A stretch of 42,018 bases of DNA from RGIG2206 sp045577615 (GTDB lineage: Bacteria; Bacillota; Clostridia; Oscillospirales; Acutalibacteraceae), in contig JAZNIT010000009.1 of NCBI GenBank assembly GCA_045577615.1, forward strand, positions 1-42,018, read 5' to 3'. Below are positions 1 to 7,329 of this stretch, piece by piece (position 1 is the stretch's first letter; the number at the start of each line of letters is the position of its first letter). Under the pieces are notes generated by a model that did no database searches, was not told where the DNA came from, and saw only the letters and a program-made list of their open reading frames with translations. The position numbers and the translations under genes were made by a program.

Positions 1-100
1 GACTTACAACCCGTTTACGGGTCGCCGATGACCGTTGCGTGGCTGGCAGGCCAATAAAAAGCGCACTTGTGCGCCGCCAGTAGTATTAGGGCTATGCCCG
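1..100 (+). other. Possible 3' part of a structured RNA (unassigned)
   Basis: No ORF is visible here, but four short hairpins occur in about 100 nt: ACCCG/CGGGT (9-13 with 18-22), TGGC/GCCA (40-43 with 50-53), GCGCAC/GTGCGC (61-66 with 69-74) and GGGC/GCCC (89-92 with 96-99). CTGGC at 43-47 could alternatively pair with GCCAG at 76-80. Such density, without coding potential and just before a terminator-like stem, would fit the 3' end of a non-coding RNA that starts outside the window. I could not match it to RNase P, tmRNA, 6S or SRP RNA, and either strand is possible. Confidence 0.25.
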
Positions 101-111
101 AAAATGAAATA

Positions 112-130
112 CCCCCCGTTATACGGGGGG
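112..130 (-). terminator. Hairpin terminator downstream of the esterase gene
   Basis: A perfect 8-bp stem (CCCCCCGT/ACGGGGGG) with loop TAT lies 15 nt past the esterase stop. On the minus strand it is followed by a moderately T-rich stretch (TATTTCATTTTC). It could also close the putative RNA on the plus strand, where AT-rich sequence follows. Confidence 0.6.
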
Positions 131-145
131 ATATTTATTATCCTA

Positions 146-931
146 TTATGCCAAAAAATCATTTAACTTAAGCCACTCTTTAAGCAAATCGGCCCAGCGG
201 CTAACATAGGGCTTTTGGGGTGCAAGACCAAGGCCGTGATGACCCTCGGGGAAAACGTGCAGCTCAAACTTAACGCCGTGGTTGCGCAGAGCCTCGCCAT
301 AGTGCATACTGTTGCCCACGTGCACAACACTATCGTCAGAGGTGTGCCAGATAAAAGCAGGGGGAGTGGTTTCACTTACCAGCTTTTCGCAAGAAAACTT
401 AATGCCTTGAGCGTGGTTGCCCTTGCCTAAAAGATTTTCGAAAGAGCCGGAGTGAGAAATAAGGCTTTCGGGGGAGCAAATAACGGGGTAGCACAAAATC
501 GTAAGGTTGGGCAATGCTGCCTCGTTATCAATTTCATCAGCCCCCTCAAAATCGATGGGAGCGGTATATGTAGAGGTCAGCGCGGCAAGATGTCCACCGG
601 CTGACGAGCCCATAATAGCAACCTTGTTTTTGTCAATGCCAAATTTTTCAGCGTTGGCACGAACAAATCTTACAGCACGCCTTGCATCAAGCAGGGGCAG
701 GGGAAAATGGTGGGGAGCCACTCTGTATTCGCACACAAAGGCATCCATACCTAACGAGTTAAAATAAAGGGCATAGCCTTCACCCTCGTGAGGGGCGCGC
801 ATTCCGTATCCACCGCCGGGCAAAATAACCACGGTAGCGTCGGTCTTTTTATTTTTAGCAGGGTAATACTCCAAACAAGGAGTTTCCTCCTGCAAGCCAG
901 GAACCTTGTTCCACAAATCAAATTTTGTCAT
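146..931 (-). CDS. Alpha/beta-hydrolase (acetyl-esterase/lipase type)
   Basis: 261 residues, about the usual length for single-domain carbohydrate or acyl esterases of the BD-FAE/AXE-like group. Visible signatures are the oxyanion motif PGGGY (39-42 region), the nucleophile elbow GSSAG at 108-112 with Ser110 as likely nucleophile, a late acid pair D199/D200 and a His pair in GHHG (231/232), which together make a catalytic triad. No signal peptide is seen, so it probably acts in the cytoplasm, perhaps deacetylating imported sugars. AAGGCAGG precedes the ATG. A 56-residue membrane protein lies 28 nt upstream on the same strand and may share the transcript. The substrate cannot be told from sequence. 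Confidence 0.85.
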   Translation of the reverse strand: MTKFDLWNKVPGLQEETPCLEYYPAKNKKTDATVVILPGGGYGMRAPHEGEGYALYFNSLGMDAFVCEYRVAPHHFPLPLLDARRAVRFVRANAEKFGIDKNKVAIMGSSAGGHLAALTSTYTAPIDFEGADEIDNEAALPNLTILCYPVICSPESLISHSGSFENLLGKGNHAQGIKFSCEKLVSETTPPAFIWHTSDDSVVHVGNSMHYGEALRNHGVKFELHVFPEGHHGLGLAPQKPYVSRWADLLKEWLKLNDFLA

Positions 932-959
932 AATGTAAACCTGCCTTTCTAAAAAGAGT

Positions 960-1130
960 TTACATTATCCCACCGATGTTGTCAACCACTCGGTCAACCA
1001 TCTTTACCGCCTTCTTTTTAAGCCCCTTCATACTGCAGCCTTGAAGGGCGGCACATCCCATAGCACCCACTGCAGCGGCGGATACGGCGATAAGCATATA
1101 AGTCATAACAGGTTGTTTGCGTCTGAACAT
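960..1130 (-). CDS. Small single-span membrane protein (56 aa)
   Basis: An ATG ORF of 57 codons preceded by an excellent ribosome site (AGAGGTGA, 6-7 nt before the ATG). The product starts with a basic stretch (MFRRKQ), continues with a hydrophobic alanine/methionine-rich segment at about 8-32 containing GAMGCAALQGC, and ends in a basic amphipathic tail (KKKAVKMVDRVVDNIG). This layout recalls short Clostridia proteins with a glycine/alanine membrane anchor and a lysine-rich cytoplasmic tail, whose role is unknown. It sits 28 nt upstream of the esterase on the same strand. The start site is clear; the function is not. Confidence 0.7.
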   Translation of the reverse strand: MFRRKQPVMTYMLIAVSAAAVGAMGCAALQGCSMKGLKKKAVKMVDRVVDNIGGIM

Positions 1131-1209
1131 AAAAAATCACCTCTTTCCCCGATTATTTTTCCCAACAAAGCGGCAGTTATAATAATTTTGTTTACAGCTT
1201 GCTTATGGG

Positions 1210-1238
1210 TTGATTTTTCGGCAAAAAAGGATTAAAAT
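1210..1238 (+). promoter_or_regulatory. Sigma-A-type promoter for rpe
   Basis: TTGATT (1210-1215), 17-nt spacer, TAAAAT (1233-1238), about 36 nt before the rpe start codon. Confidence 0.65.
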
Positions 1239-1274
1239 AAATACATCAAGTTGTTTAAAAACGGAGGATTTTAA

Positions 1275-1928
1275 ATGGTACAGATTTCACCTTCAATGTT
1301 GGCTGCCGACTTTGTCGAACTCAGCACCACCCTCAAAAAGTTAGAGGCATCGGGTGCCGAAATGCTTCACATCGACGTAATGGATGGCATTTTCGTGCCC
1401 AACCTTTCAATCGGCTTCCCTGTAACCGAGTCACTTTTCAAGCACACCAACATCCCCTTGGACGTGCATTTGATGATAACCAAGCCCCAACTTTATGTTG
1501 AAAAATTTGCAAAGTATGCACAGCGCATCTCTATCCATTACGAGAGCGACTGTGACGTGCGTGAAACCCTGCGAATGATCAAAAATGCAGGCGCCATTCC
1601 CTCAATCACCATCAAGCCTGCCACCCCGGCAGAGGCTATATTTGACCTTCTTGACGAGGTTGGAATGGTGCTTGTAATGTCGGTTGAGCCCGGTTTCGGC
1701 GGACAGTCCTACATCGACTCTGCCACCGATAAAATTGCCGCCATCCGCGCCGAGTGTGACCGCAGAGGTCTTGCTATGGATATTCAGGTGGACGGTGGCA
1801 TCAATCTTAAAACCGCACCCATCGCCGCCAAAGCAGGCGCAAATATTCTTGTAGCAGGCAGCGCCGTCTTTAATGCAGAGGATATGGCTGCCGCCGTGCA
1901 AGAGCTTAAGGCTGTTTGTGCCGACTAA
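1275..1928 (+). CDS. rpe: Ribulose-phosphate 3-epimerase
   Basis: Interconverts ribulose 5-phosphate and xylulose 5-phosphate in the pentose phosphate pathway. The 217-residue product matches the family length and carries its fold-wide motifs: MLAADF near the N-terminus, HIDVMDG (32-38), DVHLMI (63-68), SVEPGFGGQ (136-144) and QVDGGI (171-176). The metal ligands expected for the family are present as H32, D34, H65 and D173. A CGGAGGA ribosome site sits 7 nt before the ATG. It has its own promoter and is monocistronic: its 3' end overlaps the convergent MecA-like gene by 23 bp, and its likely terminator lies inside that gene. No lineage-unusual feature is seen in the protein. Confidence 0.97.
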   Translation: MVQISPSMLAADFVELSTTLKKLEASGAEMLHIDVMDGIFVPNLSIGFPVTESLFKHTNIPLDVHLMITKPQLYVEKFAKYAQRISIHYESDCDVRETLRMIKNAGAIPSITIKPATPAEAIFDLLDEVGMVLVMSVEPGFGGQSYIDSATDKIAAIRAECDRRGLAMDIQVDGGINLKTAPIAAKAGANILVAGSAVFNAEDMAAAVQELKAVCAD

Positions 1929-2445
1929 AATCGGCAATTATATCGGCGCTCAGCAGCTGCCCGTGCTCAGCGGTGTGCAAAGCGGCACTTTTGCCCCCGA
2001 TTTTGCACCCGTATTCGGTAAGTATCAGCTGCACAGCCCCTTGTCGATCACCTTGAAACACAAGTCTGTATCGGTCGTTAAACCGATACAGACTTATTTT
2101 ATTGCTCACGTCCTTTAGATTGACAAGGCCGTCAATCAGCTCGTCGGCCGACACAAGTTCCCACACCGACCAAAAGGCCTCGCGGTGGCGCTTTTTGGCC
2201 GAAACCACCAGTGTCAGATAGATGGTGCAACCATCCTTTTCGGCAGGCAAAATTTCAATTACAAGGCGTCGGTCAGAAAGATTAAAACTCTCTTTGGCGC
2301 CTATTCGGGTTAAAAGGTCGTCTATGATTTTTCTCGTTTGGGGCGAGGCGTAATCCAACTGATTATAGCTTGTGCCCAACTCCGAAAGATCGGTGGCGGA
2401 CAGCTGTATTTTTAATCGCTCGGGTGTTTCAAACTGTATGTTCAT
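1906..2445 (-). CDS. mecA: MecA-like ClpC adaptor protein
   Basis: 179 residues. The N-terminal part (1-60) shows the MecA pattern of a short beta strand followed by LSATDLSELG, LDYASPQTRKII and a small helical segment. The middle (ILPAEKDGCTIYLT) and a C-terminal half ending in EHGQLLSADIIADF fit the ClpC-binding domain. MecA proteins deliver substrates, classically ComK, to the ClpCP protease; in non-competent Clostridia the substrates are unknown. GAGGAGGGAG precedes the ATG. It is shorter than Bacillus MecA (about 218 aa), mainly through a short acidic linker. The 3' end runs 23 bp into the end of rpe, and its coding sequence contains a 14-bp perfect hairpin that looks like the rpe terminator. 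Confidence 0.75.
   Translation of the reverse strand: MNIQFETPERLKIQLSATDLSELGTSYNQLDYASPQTRKIIDDLLTRIGAKESFNLSDRRLVIEILPAEKDGCTIYLTLVVSAKKRHREAFWSVWELVSADELIDGLVNLKDVSNKISLYRFNDRYRLVFQGDRQGAVQLILTEYGCKIGGKSAALHTAEHGQLLSADIIADFSRHKQP
2062..2103 (+). terminator. rpe intrinsic terminator inside the convergent mecA-like CDS
   Basis: A perfect 14-bp stem (2062-2075 with 2082-2095), loop CGTTAA, followed on the plus strand by ATTTTATT. It lies about 130 nt past the rpe stop and entirely within the antisense MecA-like reading frame. On the minus strand the flank is A/G-rich without a T tract, so it should act mainly on plus-strand transcripts. Confidence 0.7.
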
Positions 2446-2472
2446 AGCTCCCTCCTCAAAGGTATATATTTG

Positions 2473-2501
2473 ATGATACCGCTCCTTTTGGCTCTAATCA
2501 A
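2473..2501 (-). promoter_or_regulatory. Promoter of the mecA-like gene
   Basis: On the minus strand: TTGATT (2501-2496), 17-nt spacer, TATCAT (2478-2473), 28 nt before the start codon. Confidence 0.6.
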
Positions 2502-2587
2502 GCGGTAAAATAAGGATGGGCTTATTACACTTTATGAGGATGGGGGATATTTGCCCTTAAATCAGACAAAATAAAAAGGGTGATAAT

Positions 2588-2722
2588 ATGGAGCATATTG
2601 AAATAAAAGAGCAAAGCGGATGGCATTTGTTTATTAAGGCGGCCGCCATAACCGCCGCAGCCATAGCCCTTATTGCTATCGGCTTTTTCGGTGCAATGTT
2701 GGTTTCGAAATTTTGGCTATAA
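2588..2722 (+). CDS. 44-residue single-span membrane peptide
   Basis: ATG ORF of 45 codons with AGGGTGAT as ribosome site 3-6 nt upstream. The peptide has a polar, partly acidic start (MEHIEIKEQSGW) and then one strongly hydrophobic helix at about 15-40 (Ala/Ile-rich with FFGAML), ending KFWL. It is closed directly by a bidirectional terminator whose A-run begins within the stop codon. No family is recognised. It is too short for a transporter and could be a regulatory or stress membrane peptide. The good ribosome site and snug terminator argue that it is a real gene, although its promoter is not clear. Confidence 0.6.
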   Translation: MEHIEIKEQSGWHLFIKAAAITAAAIALIAIGFFGAMLVSKFWL

Positions 2723-2752
2723 AAAAAGAAGGGACGCATCCCTTCTTTTTTT
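2721..2752. terminator. Bidirectional intrinsic terminator
   Basis: GAAGGGA (2728-2734), loop CGCA, TCCCTTC (2739-2745), with seven A before and seven T after. It serves the small membrane peptide on the plus strand and cysK on the minus strand; the cysK stop codon overlaps the end of the T tract. Confidence 0.9.
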
Positions 2753-3674
2753 ATTGATTATACATTTCAGTTGAAAGATAGCGGTCGCCGCTGTCGGCAA
2801 GAATTACCACAATCCGCTTGCCCTCATTTTGGGGGTCGGCGGCAAGCTGCCTTGCAGCCCACAAGGCCGCACCTGACGAAATACCCACCATAATGCCTTC
2901 AGCCTTGGCAAGCTCACGCCCTGCCTCAAAGGCCTGATCAGTTGTCACCGTCATAACGCGGTCGATTAAATCCACATTGAGATTTTCGGGTATAAAGCCT
3001 GCGCCAATGCCCTGAATGCCGTGTGAGCCACCCTTGCCCTGAGAAATATAGGGGGAGTCGGCAGGCTCAACAGCCACAATTTCAACCTTGGGATTTTTCT
3101 CTTTAAGGTATTTTGCAACACCTGACAAGGTGCCGCCTGTGCCAACACCTGCCACAAAAATATCCGCCTTGCCGTCGGTATCCTCCCAAATTTCGGGGCC
3201 CGTGGTGCAATAGTGTGCGTCGGGATTGGAGGGATTGTCAAACTGTCCGGGTATAAATGAGTTGGGGGTGGCGGCGCAAATTTCTTTGGCCTTTTCAATG
3301 GCACCTGCCATACCCAGTTTGCCGTCGGTCAGTACAAGCTGGGCACCGTAAGCCTTCATCAGATTGCGGCGCTCAGCAGACATAGTGTCGGGCATGGTGA
3401 TGATAACCTTGTACCCACGCACTCCACCGATAGCGGCAAGTCCGATGCCCGTGTTGCCGCTGGTGGGCTCGATAATGGTAGCCCCCTCGCTTATAAGTCC
3501 GCTTTTTTCAGCGTCGTCAAGCATCTTAAGGGCCACACGGTCCTTAACCGAGCCGGCGGGGTTAAAATATTCAAGCTTAAGCAGCAAATCAGCCTTTAAG
3601 CCCTTGCCGAAATTGTGGGCGAAAAGCATAGGAGTCTTGCCCACAAGCTCATCAATACGATTTTTAATACTCAT
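2751..3674 (-). CDS. cysK: Cysteine synthase A (O-acetylserine sulfhydrylase)
   Basis: Makes cysteine from O-acetylserine and sulfide using PLP. With the ATG at 3674 the protein is 307 residues, the usual CysK length. Motifs are the PLP lysine in GSVKDR (K44), the substrate loop TSGNTG (71-76), the phosphate-binding glycine loop GVGTGGTLSG (176-185) and GISSGA near 264-269, whose serine contacts the pyridine nitrogen. A TTG 27 nt upstream would extend the frame into the preceding gene; the ATG is preferred because it follows GAAAGAG and restores the family N-terminus. It is the last gene of the teichoic acid operon, 16 nt after the dCMP deaminase stop, with no promoter of its own visible, and it ends at a strong terminator. 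Confidence 0.95.
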   Translation of the reverse strand: MSIKNRIDELVGKTPMLFAHNFGKGLKADLLLKLEYFNPAGSVKDRVALKMLDDAEKSGLISEGATIIEPTSGNTGIGLAAIGGVRGYKVIITMPDTMSAERRNLMKAYGAQLVLTDGKLGMAGAIEKAKEICAATPNSFIPGQFDNPSNPDAHYCTTGPEIWEDTDGKADIFVAGVGTGGTLSGVAKYLKEKNPKVEIVAVEPADSPYISQGKGGSHGIQGIGAGFIPENLNVDLIDRVMTVTTDQAFEAGRELAKAEGIMVGISSGAALWAARQLAADPQNEGKRIVVILADSGDRYLSTEMYNQ

Positions 3675-3690
3675 TAAAGCACTCTTTCTG

Positions 3691-4170
3691 TCAGCGTACA
3701 AAATTCAGATTTAACTCCTGAACGTCGGTTTTCAGCTGGGTAAGCTTAACGCCTGCGGCATTAAGCATACGCTTTGAAGCAATGGTAGCAGGGGTGTCGG
3801 CATATTTGTCATAAAGATAAACAACCTCGCGGATGCCCGACTGAATGATAGCCTTTGCACACTCGTTGCAGGGGAAAAGGTCAACGTAGATTTTAGCGCC
3901 CCTAAGATTTCTGCCGCCTGCGTTAAGAATAGCGTTAAGCTCGGCGTGCACAACAAAGGGATACTTGGTCTCGTCGCCCTCTCTGTCCCAAGGGAAGGAG
4001 TCGTCAGAGCAGCCGTAGGGGAAGCCGTTATAGCCGGTTGACAAAATGATGTTGTCGGTGCTTACAATGCAAGCGCCAACCTGCGTGCTGGGGTCCTTGC
4101 TACGCTTTGCGGCAAGCAAAGCAACGCCCATAAAATATTCGTCCCAGTTGATGTAATCGGTTCTTTTCAT
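3691..4170 (-). CDS. dCMP deaminase (ComEB-like cytidine/deoxycytidylate deaminase)
   Basis: 159-residue zinc-dependent deaminase. The zinc site and general acid are clear: HAELNAI (H75, E77) and PCNEC (C101, C104). The early SKDPSTQVGACI segment and the GYNGFP motif are typical of deoxycytidylate deaminases, which make dUMP for thymidylate synthesis. AAGGTGGTAA gives a strong ribosome site. The gene begins 12 nt after the second teichoic acid polymerase and 16 nt before cysK, so it appears to be the seventh gene of that operon. There is no obvious functional link to wall synthesis. Free-cytidine or tRNA deaminase activity is less likely given the motif context. Confidence 0.9.
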   Translation of the reverse strand: MKRTDYINWDEYFMGVALLAAKRSKDPSTQVGACIVSTDNIILSTGYNGFPYGCSDDSFPWDREGDETKYPFVVHAELNAILNAGGRNLRGAKIYVDLFPCNECAKAIIQSGIREVVYLYDKYADTPATIASKRMLNAAGVKLTQLKTDVQELNLNFVR

Positions 4171-4182
4171 AGTATTACCACC

Positions 4183-5628
4183 TTATTTATAAAAAATCAA
4201 ATTTGCTACGTTTTTAGCGCTGTCACCCTTGCAAGCCGACATACTGCCCTGACGGATGTGTTGGCATTCAAATTGGGCAAAGTCGCCCTTGTTAAGGCAA
4301 CTGAGCAGCGCCTCTGACGAGAAGACCGCCTTGCCCCTTGCATATCGGTCAAAGGGCATATAAAGGTCGCGCTTTTGACAGTAGTCATCCATATCGGGGG
4401 TGTAAAAAATCAAGGGCTTATCCAGCAAAGAATACTCATAAATCACCGATGAATAGTCGGTAATCAGCAAATCAGCGGCAAAAAGCATATCGTTGATTTC
4501 TCTCATATCGCCGCCGTCTGCAAAGACGTCCTCGTACCCTTGAGGTATGGCAAAATCCTTAACAAAGGGGTGCATTTTAAATATGATAACCCAACCCTTT
4601 TGACGGCAAAACTCACCAAGCCCCTCAAAATCTATGTACTCCTCGGGGTAGTGAGCGGAGTTGAATCCGTCACCTCTGAAGGTGGGGGCAAAAAGCAAAA
4701 CCTGCTTGCCCTTGGCAAAGGGGTAACGCTCAAAAAATTCAGTCCGCTTTTGTGCGCCGTAGCCCTCGTCAAAGAAAATATCGGTGCGAGGCACACCCGT
4801 CGCAACGATTTTGTCTGCGCTTATGCCAAAAGCCTCGGCATAGAAGGGGATAACCTCCTCACCGCTGACAGTTACAAGGAAATAATTGCGGTGGGTGATG
4901 TCGTCGGGCTGGGGAGCACCCGACTTGCCCAAACGGGAATAGCCCACCGTCTTGAAGGCGCCGCAAGCGTGCCAGATTTGAATTGCGCGGTCGGCCTTAA
5001 AGTTAATTCTGTACACAAGGGGAAAGTAGTCGTCAACCACAACGGTGTGACAAAGCCCCATCAAAAATGCGGTTTTAAGGTAATAGGCAAGGCGACTGCC
5101 CTTTTTAAAGGAATAGAGCACCTTGTTGCCGCCAAAATCGTCGGCAGCCTTGATAACCAGCTCCATATTGCCTGAAAGAGAGGCACGGGTCTCGCTTGCA
5201 AAAAGCACACGACGCTTGCCGCCGCGCAGGATTTTGCCCGCAATGTAGGGAGCGCGCAAGCCTAAAGTGGTGATTTTGTCCCTCAGCCCCGTTTTGGTGG
5301 GGGTATAAAGACAGTTGACGTAAAGGGTGCTGCCGTTTACAATGCAGTCAATGGCAAACTGACAGGAGCCTTTGCTGAAATCGGCTGAAAAGTCCTCAAT
5401 TCCGTCAGCCTCAGCGCCTACCACCTGCCACAAGCCGTCGGGCAAACAGTGTCCCTCAAAGCAAGAGGCAAGGTTAAACCACACCTGAAAAATGCCGTCA
5501 TTATTAGTGCAAAAAGAGGGCTTAATTATTTCTAATTCGCCCTTTTTCTGCAAATAAATTTCGTCTGTGTCGCAGCTAAAAATCAAGGTGCTGCGCTTAA
5601 TCTCAACAAAAGTTATTTTGCCTTGCAT
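4183..5628 (-). CDS. TagF/TarL-like teichoic acid polymerase (CDP-polyol phosphotransferase)
   Basis: 481 residues with a C-terminal glycerophosphotransferase domain (about 135-470). Diagnostic motifs are IWHACGAFKT (218-227, with the conserved His220), GVPRTDIFF (278-286), LFAPTFRG (312-319), FKMHPF (350-355) and LITDYSS (388-394). This family transfers polyol phosphate from CDP-glycerol or CDP-ribitol to the growing wall teichoic acid at the inner membrane face. Because tarI and tarJ lie in the same operon, ribitol phosphate is the likely substrate. The N-terminal 130 residues are divergent. The start follows the first polymerase by 3 nt, with AGAGGTTAA overlapping that gene's stop codon. 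It is a paralogue of the upstream gene; which one primes and which elongates cannot be told. Confidence 0.88.
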   Translation of the reverse strand: MQGKITFVEIKRSTLIFSCDTDEIYLQKKGELEIIKPSFCTNNDGIFQVWFNLASCFEGHCLPDGLWQVVGAEADGIEDFSADFSKGSCQFAIDCIVNGSTLYVNCLYTPTKTGLRDKITTLGLRAPYIAGKILRGGKRRVLFASETRASLSGNMELVIKAADDFGGNKVLYSFKKGSRLAYYLKTAFLMGLCHTVVVDDYFPLVYRINFKADRAIQIWHACGAFKTVGYSRLGKSGAPQPDDITHRNYFLVTVSGEEVIPFYAEAFGISADKIVATGVPRTDIFFDEGYGAQKRTEFFERYPFAKGKQVLLFAPTFRGDGFNSAHYPEEYIDFEGLGEFCRQKGWVIIFKMHPFVKDFAIPQGYEDVFADGGDMREINDMLFAADLLITDYSSVIYEYSLLDKPLIFYTPDMDDYCQKRDLYMPFDRYARGKAVFSSEALLSCLNKGDFAQFECQHIRQGSMSACKGDSAKNVANLIFYK

Positions 5629-5631
5629 ATT

Positions 5632-7317
5632 TTAACCTCTGCCTTGGGGAAGATTTCCCAAAATCAGCCAGTCAATAACACGGTCGGTAGAACCGCCGTC
5701 GCGGTATTCAAAGTTACGCTCGCAGAAGGGAGCCACCTTTTCTTGCTCAAAGTCACCCTCATAGATGGCCTTAATCATATCCTCAAACTCGGTAACGATT
5801 TTGCCGGGCACAAAGGTTTCAAAAGGCTCGTAGAAATCGCGGCTTGAAACATACCTTTCCAAATCGTAAGCATAGAAAAGCATAGGAATATCAAGGGTAG
5901 ATGCCTCATAAACCACCGATGAATAGTCGGTAATCAGCAGGTCGGTGATAAAGAGAATGTCGTTAATCTCGCGGTATGAGGTGCAGTCGATAATAACATC
6001 ACTGTGCTCCTCGGGGATGATAACTGGGTTGTGCACAAATGGGTGCATTTTAAATACAAAGATAGAGTTGGTGTCGCGGCACATCTTTGCAATTTTGTTC
6101 ATATCCAGCATATTCATGGGATACTTGCCGCTTTTTGCGCCGTTACCTCTGAAGGTGGGGGCAAAAAGGATAACACGCTTGCCGGCAGCGGCAGGGATTT
6201 CCTTCAGCATACGCTCGCGGGTCTCGCGGCGATAATCGGCGCTGAAGAAAACGTCGGTACGGGGTACACCCGTTGGGTAAACCATATCCTTGGTCATACC
6301 GAATGCCTCGCAATAGAAACGGGCCACGTGGCTTGAACTTGCTATTGCGTGGGTATAAACGCGGTGGTTATCGTTGGTAATGAAGGGGCCACCCGCCTTG
6401 CCGGTGCGTGAAAAACCAACCGTCTTGAAAGCGCCGCAAGCGTGCCAAAGCTGAATAACCTTGACAGAGGGCTTGAATTTGCACTGCTTAACGGTGGGGT
6501 TAAAGTCGTCGATAATAATAACGTCTGCACTTGCCAAAAGGTAGGGGGTGCGGATTTTTTCAATAAGATTGCGGCGTGCGCTCACGTTTTCCTTAAGGCA
6601 GAAGCTGATTTTGTACTCTTTGTCAAGGCCGCGCTCAACCATACGGTCATAAACGTCCTTCATATTGCCCGACAGTTCCTTGCGAGAGTCAGAAGCAAAG
6701 AGAATGCGGTTGCCCTTGTGCTTGGCAAACAGTGAGGTCACTTTAAAAATAACAATAAAACCGCGGTGCAAAATATAGTTTGCAATGGGGCCGAAAAGGT
6801 ATCTCATAGTAGAATTGAACTTTTGAAAAGCGGTAGGTTTGGGGGGAGCAATATACTCCGACTCAAGAGCCAACTCACCCGACTGACTCATAGCAACCGA
6901 AAGGGTATAAGAGTAGTTGGTACCCTTGCGAACGACCTTTTGAAATCTCATCAGCTTGTCCCACATAGAGGTGCCCACATACTCGTCGTCATAGCCCTCG
7001 TCGGTGAAAAGACGGTCGCCTGCCACCAAGGGATAGATAACGCCGTTTTCGCGGCTGACGGCAGCAATGCTCCACTTGCCGTTGGGCAAAACCCTGCGGT
7101 CGGTATAGGCGGTAATCATATTAAATCTTATAAGAAAGCGGTCGCCCTGAAAAATAACGTCGTCAAGTTTTACCTGCTCACCCGACTGACTGTCGGTGAG
7201 CATAAAATCGACGCTGTCGGTGGGAATGTTGCGCAAACGTCCCACAATATTAAGAATAACGCGCTCCCATTTAATAAGGTCGGCAATGAATTCGGGTGCA
7301 AAGGTCAGTTCAGACAT
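5632..7317 (-). CDS. TagF/TarL-like teichoic acid polymerase, long paralogue
   Basis: 561 residues: an N-terminal region of about 200 residues of mostly beta character, then the glycerophosphotransferase domain with QLWHACGAFK (289-298), GVPRTDVFF (350-358), LFAPTFRGNG (384-393), FKMHPF (422-427) and LITDYSS (461-467). The same motifs occur in the shorter paralogue directly downstream, so the two arose by duplication or work in series as primase and polymerase, as TarF/TarL do in other Gram-positives. The ribosome site GAGGT overlaps the TGA of tagH, implying coupled translation. The protein lacks a transmembrane span and should be peripheral at the cytoplasmic membrane. Confidence 0.88.
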   Translation of the reverse strand: MSELTFAPEFIADLIKWERVILNIVGRLRNIPTDSVDFMLTDSQSGEQVKLDDVIFQGDRFLIRFNMITAYTDRRVLPNGKWSIAAVSRENGVIYPLVAGDRLFTDEGYDDEYVGTSMWDKLMRFQKVVRKGTNYSYTLSVAMSQSGELALESEYIAPPKPTAFQKFNSTMRYLFGPIANYILHRGFIVIFKVTSLFAKHKGNRILFASDSRKELSGNMKDVYDRMVERGLDKEYKISFCLKENVSARRNLIEKIRTPYLLASADVIIIDDFNPTVKQCKFKPSVKVIQLWHACGAFKTVGFSRTGKAGGPFITNDNHRVYTHAIASSSHVARFYCEAFGMTKDMVYPTGVPRTDVFFSADYRRETRERMLKEIPAAAGKRVILFAPTFRGNGAKSGKYPMNMLDMNKIAKMCRDTNSIFVFKMHPFVHNPVIIPEEHSDVIIDCTSYREINDILFITDLLITDYSSVVYEASTLDIPMLFYAYDLERYVSSRDFYEPFETFVPGKIVTEFEDMIKAIYEGDFEQEKVAPFCERNFEYRDGGSTDRVIDWLILGNLPQGRG

Positions 7318-7329
7318 ATTTTAGAAACC

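Noticed and set aside
4540..5175. Long plus-strand frame (211 codons) opposite the TagF-like gene
   Set aside because: It is a mirror frame of the strongly motif-supported minus-strand gene, with no ribosome site or recognisable domain.
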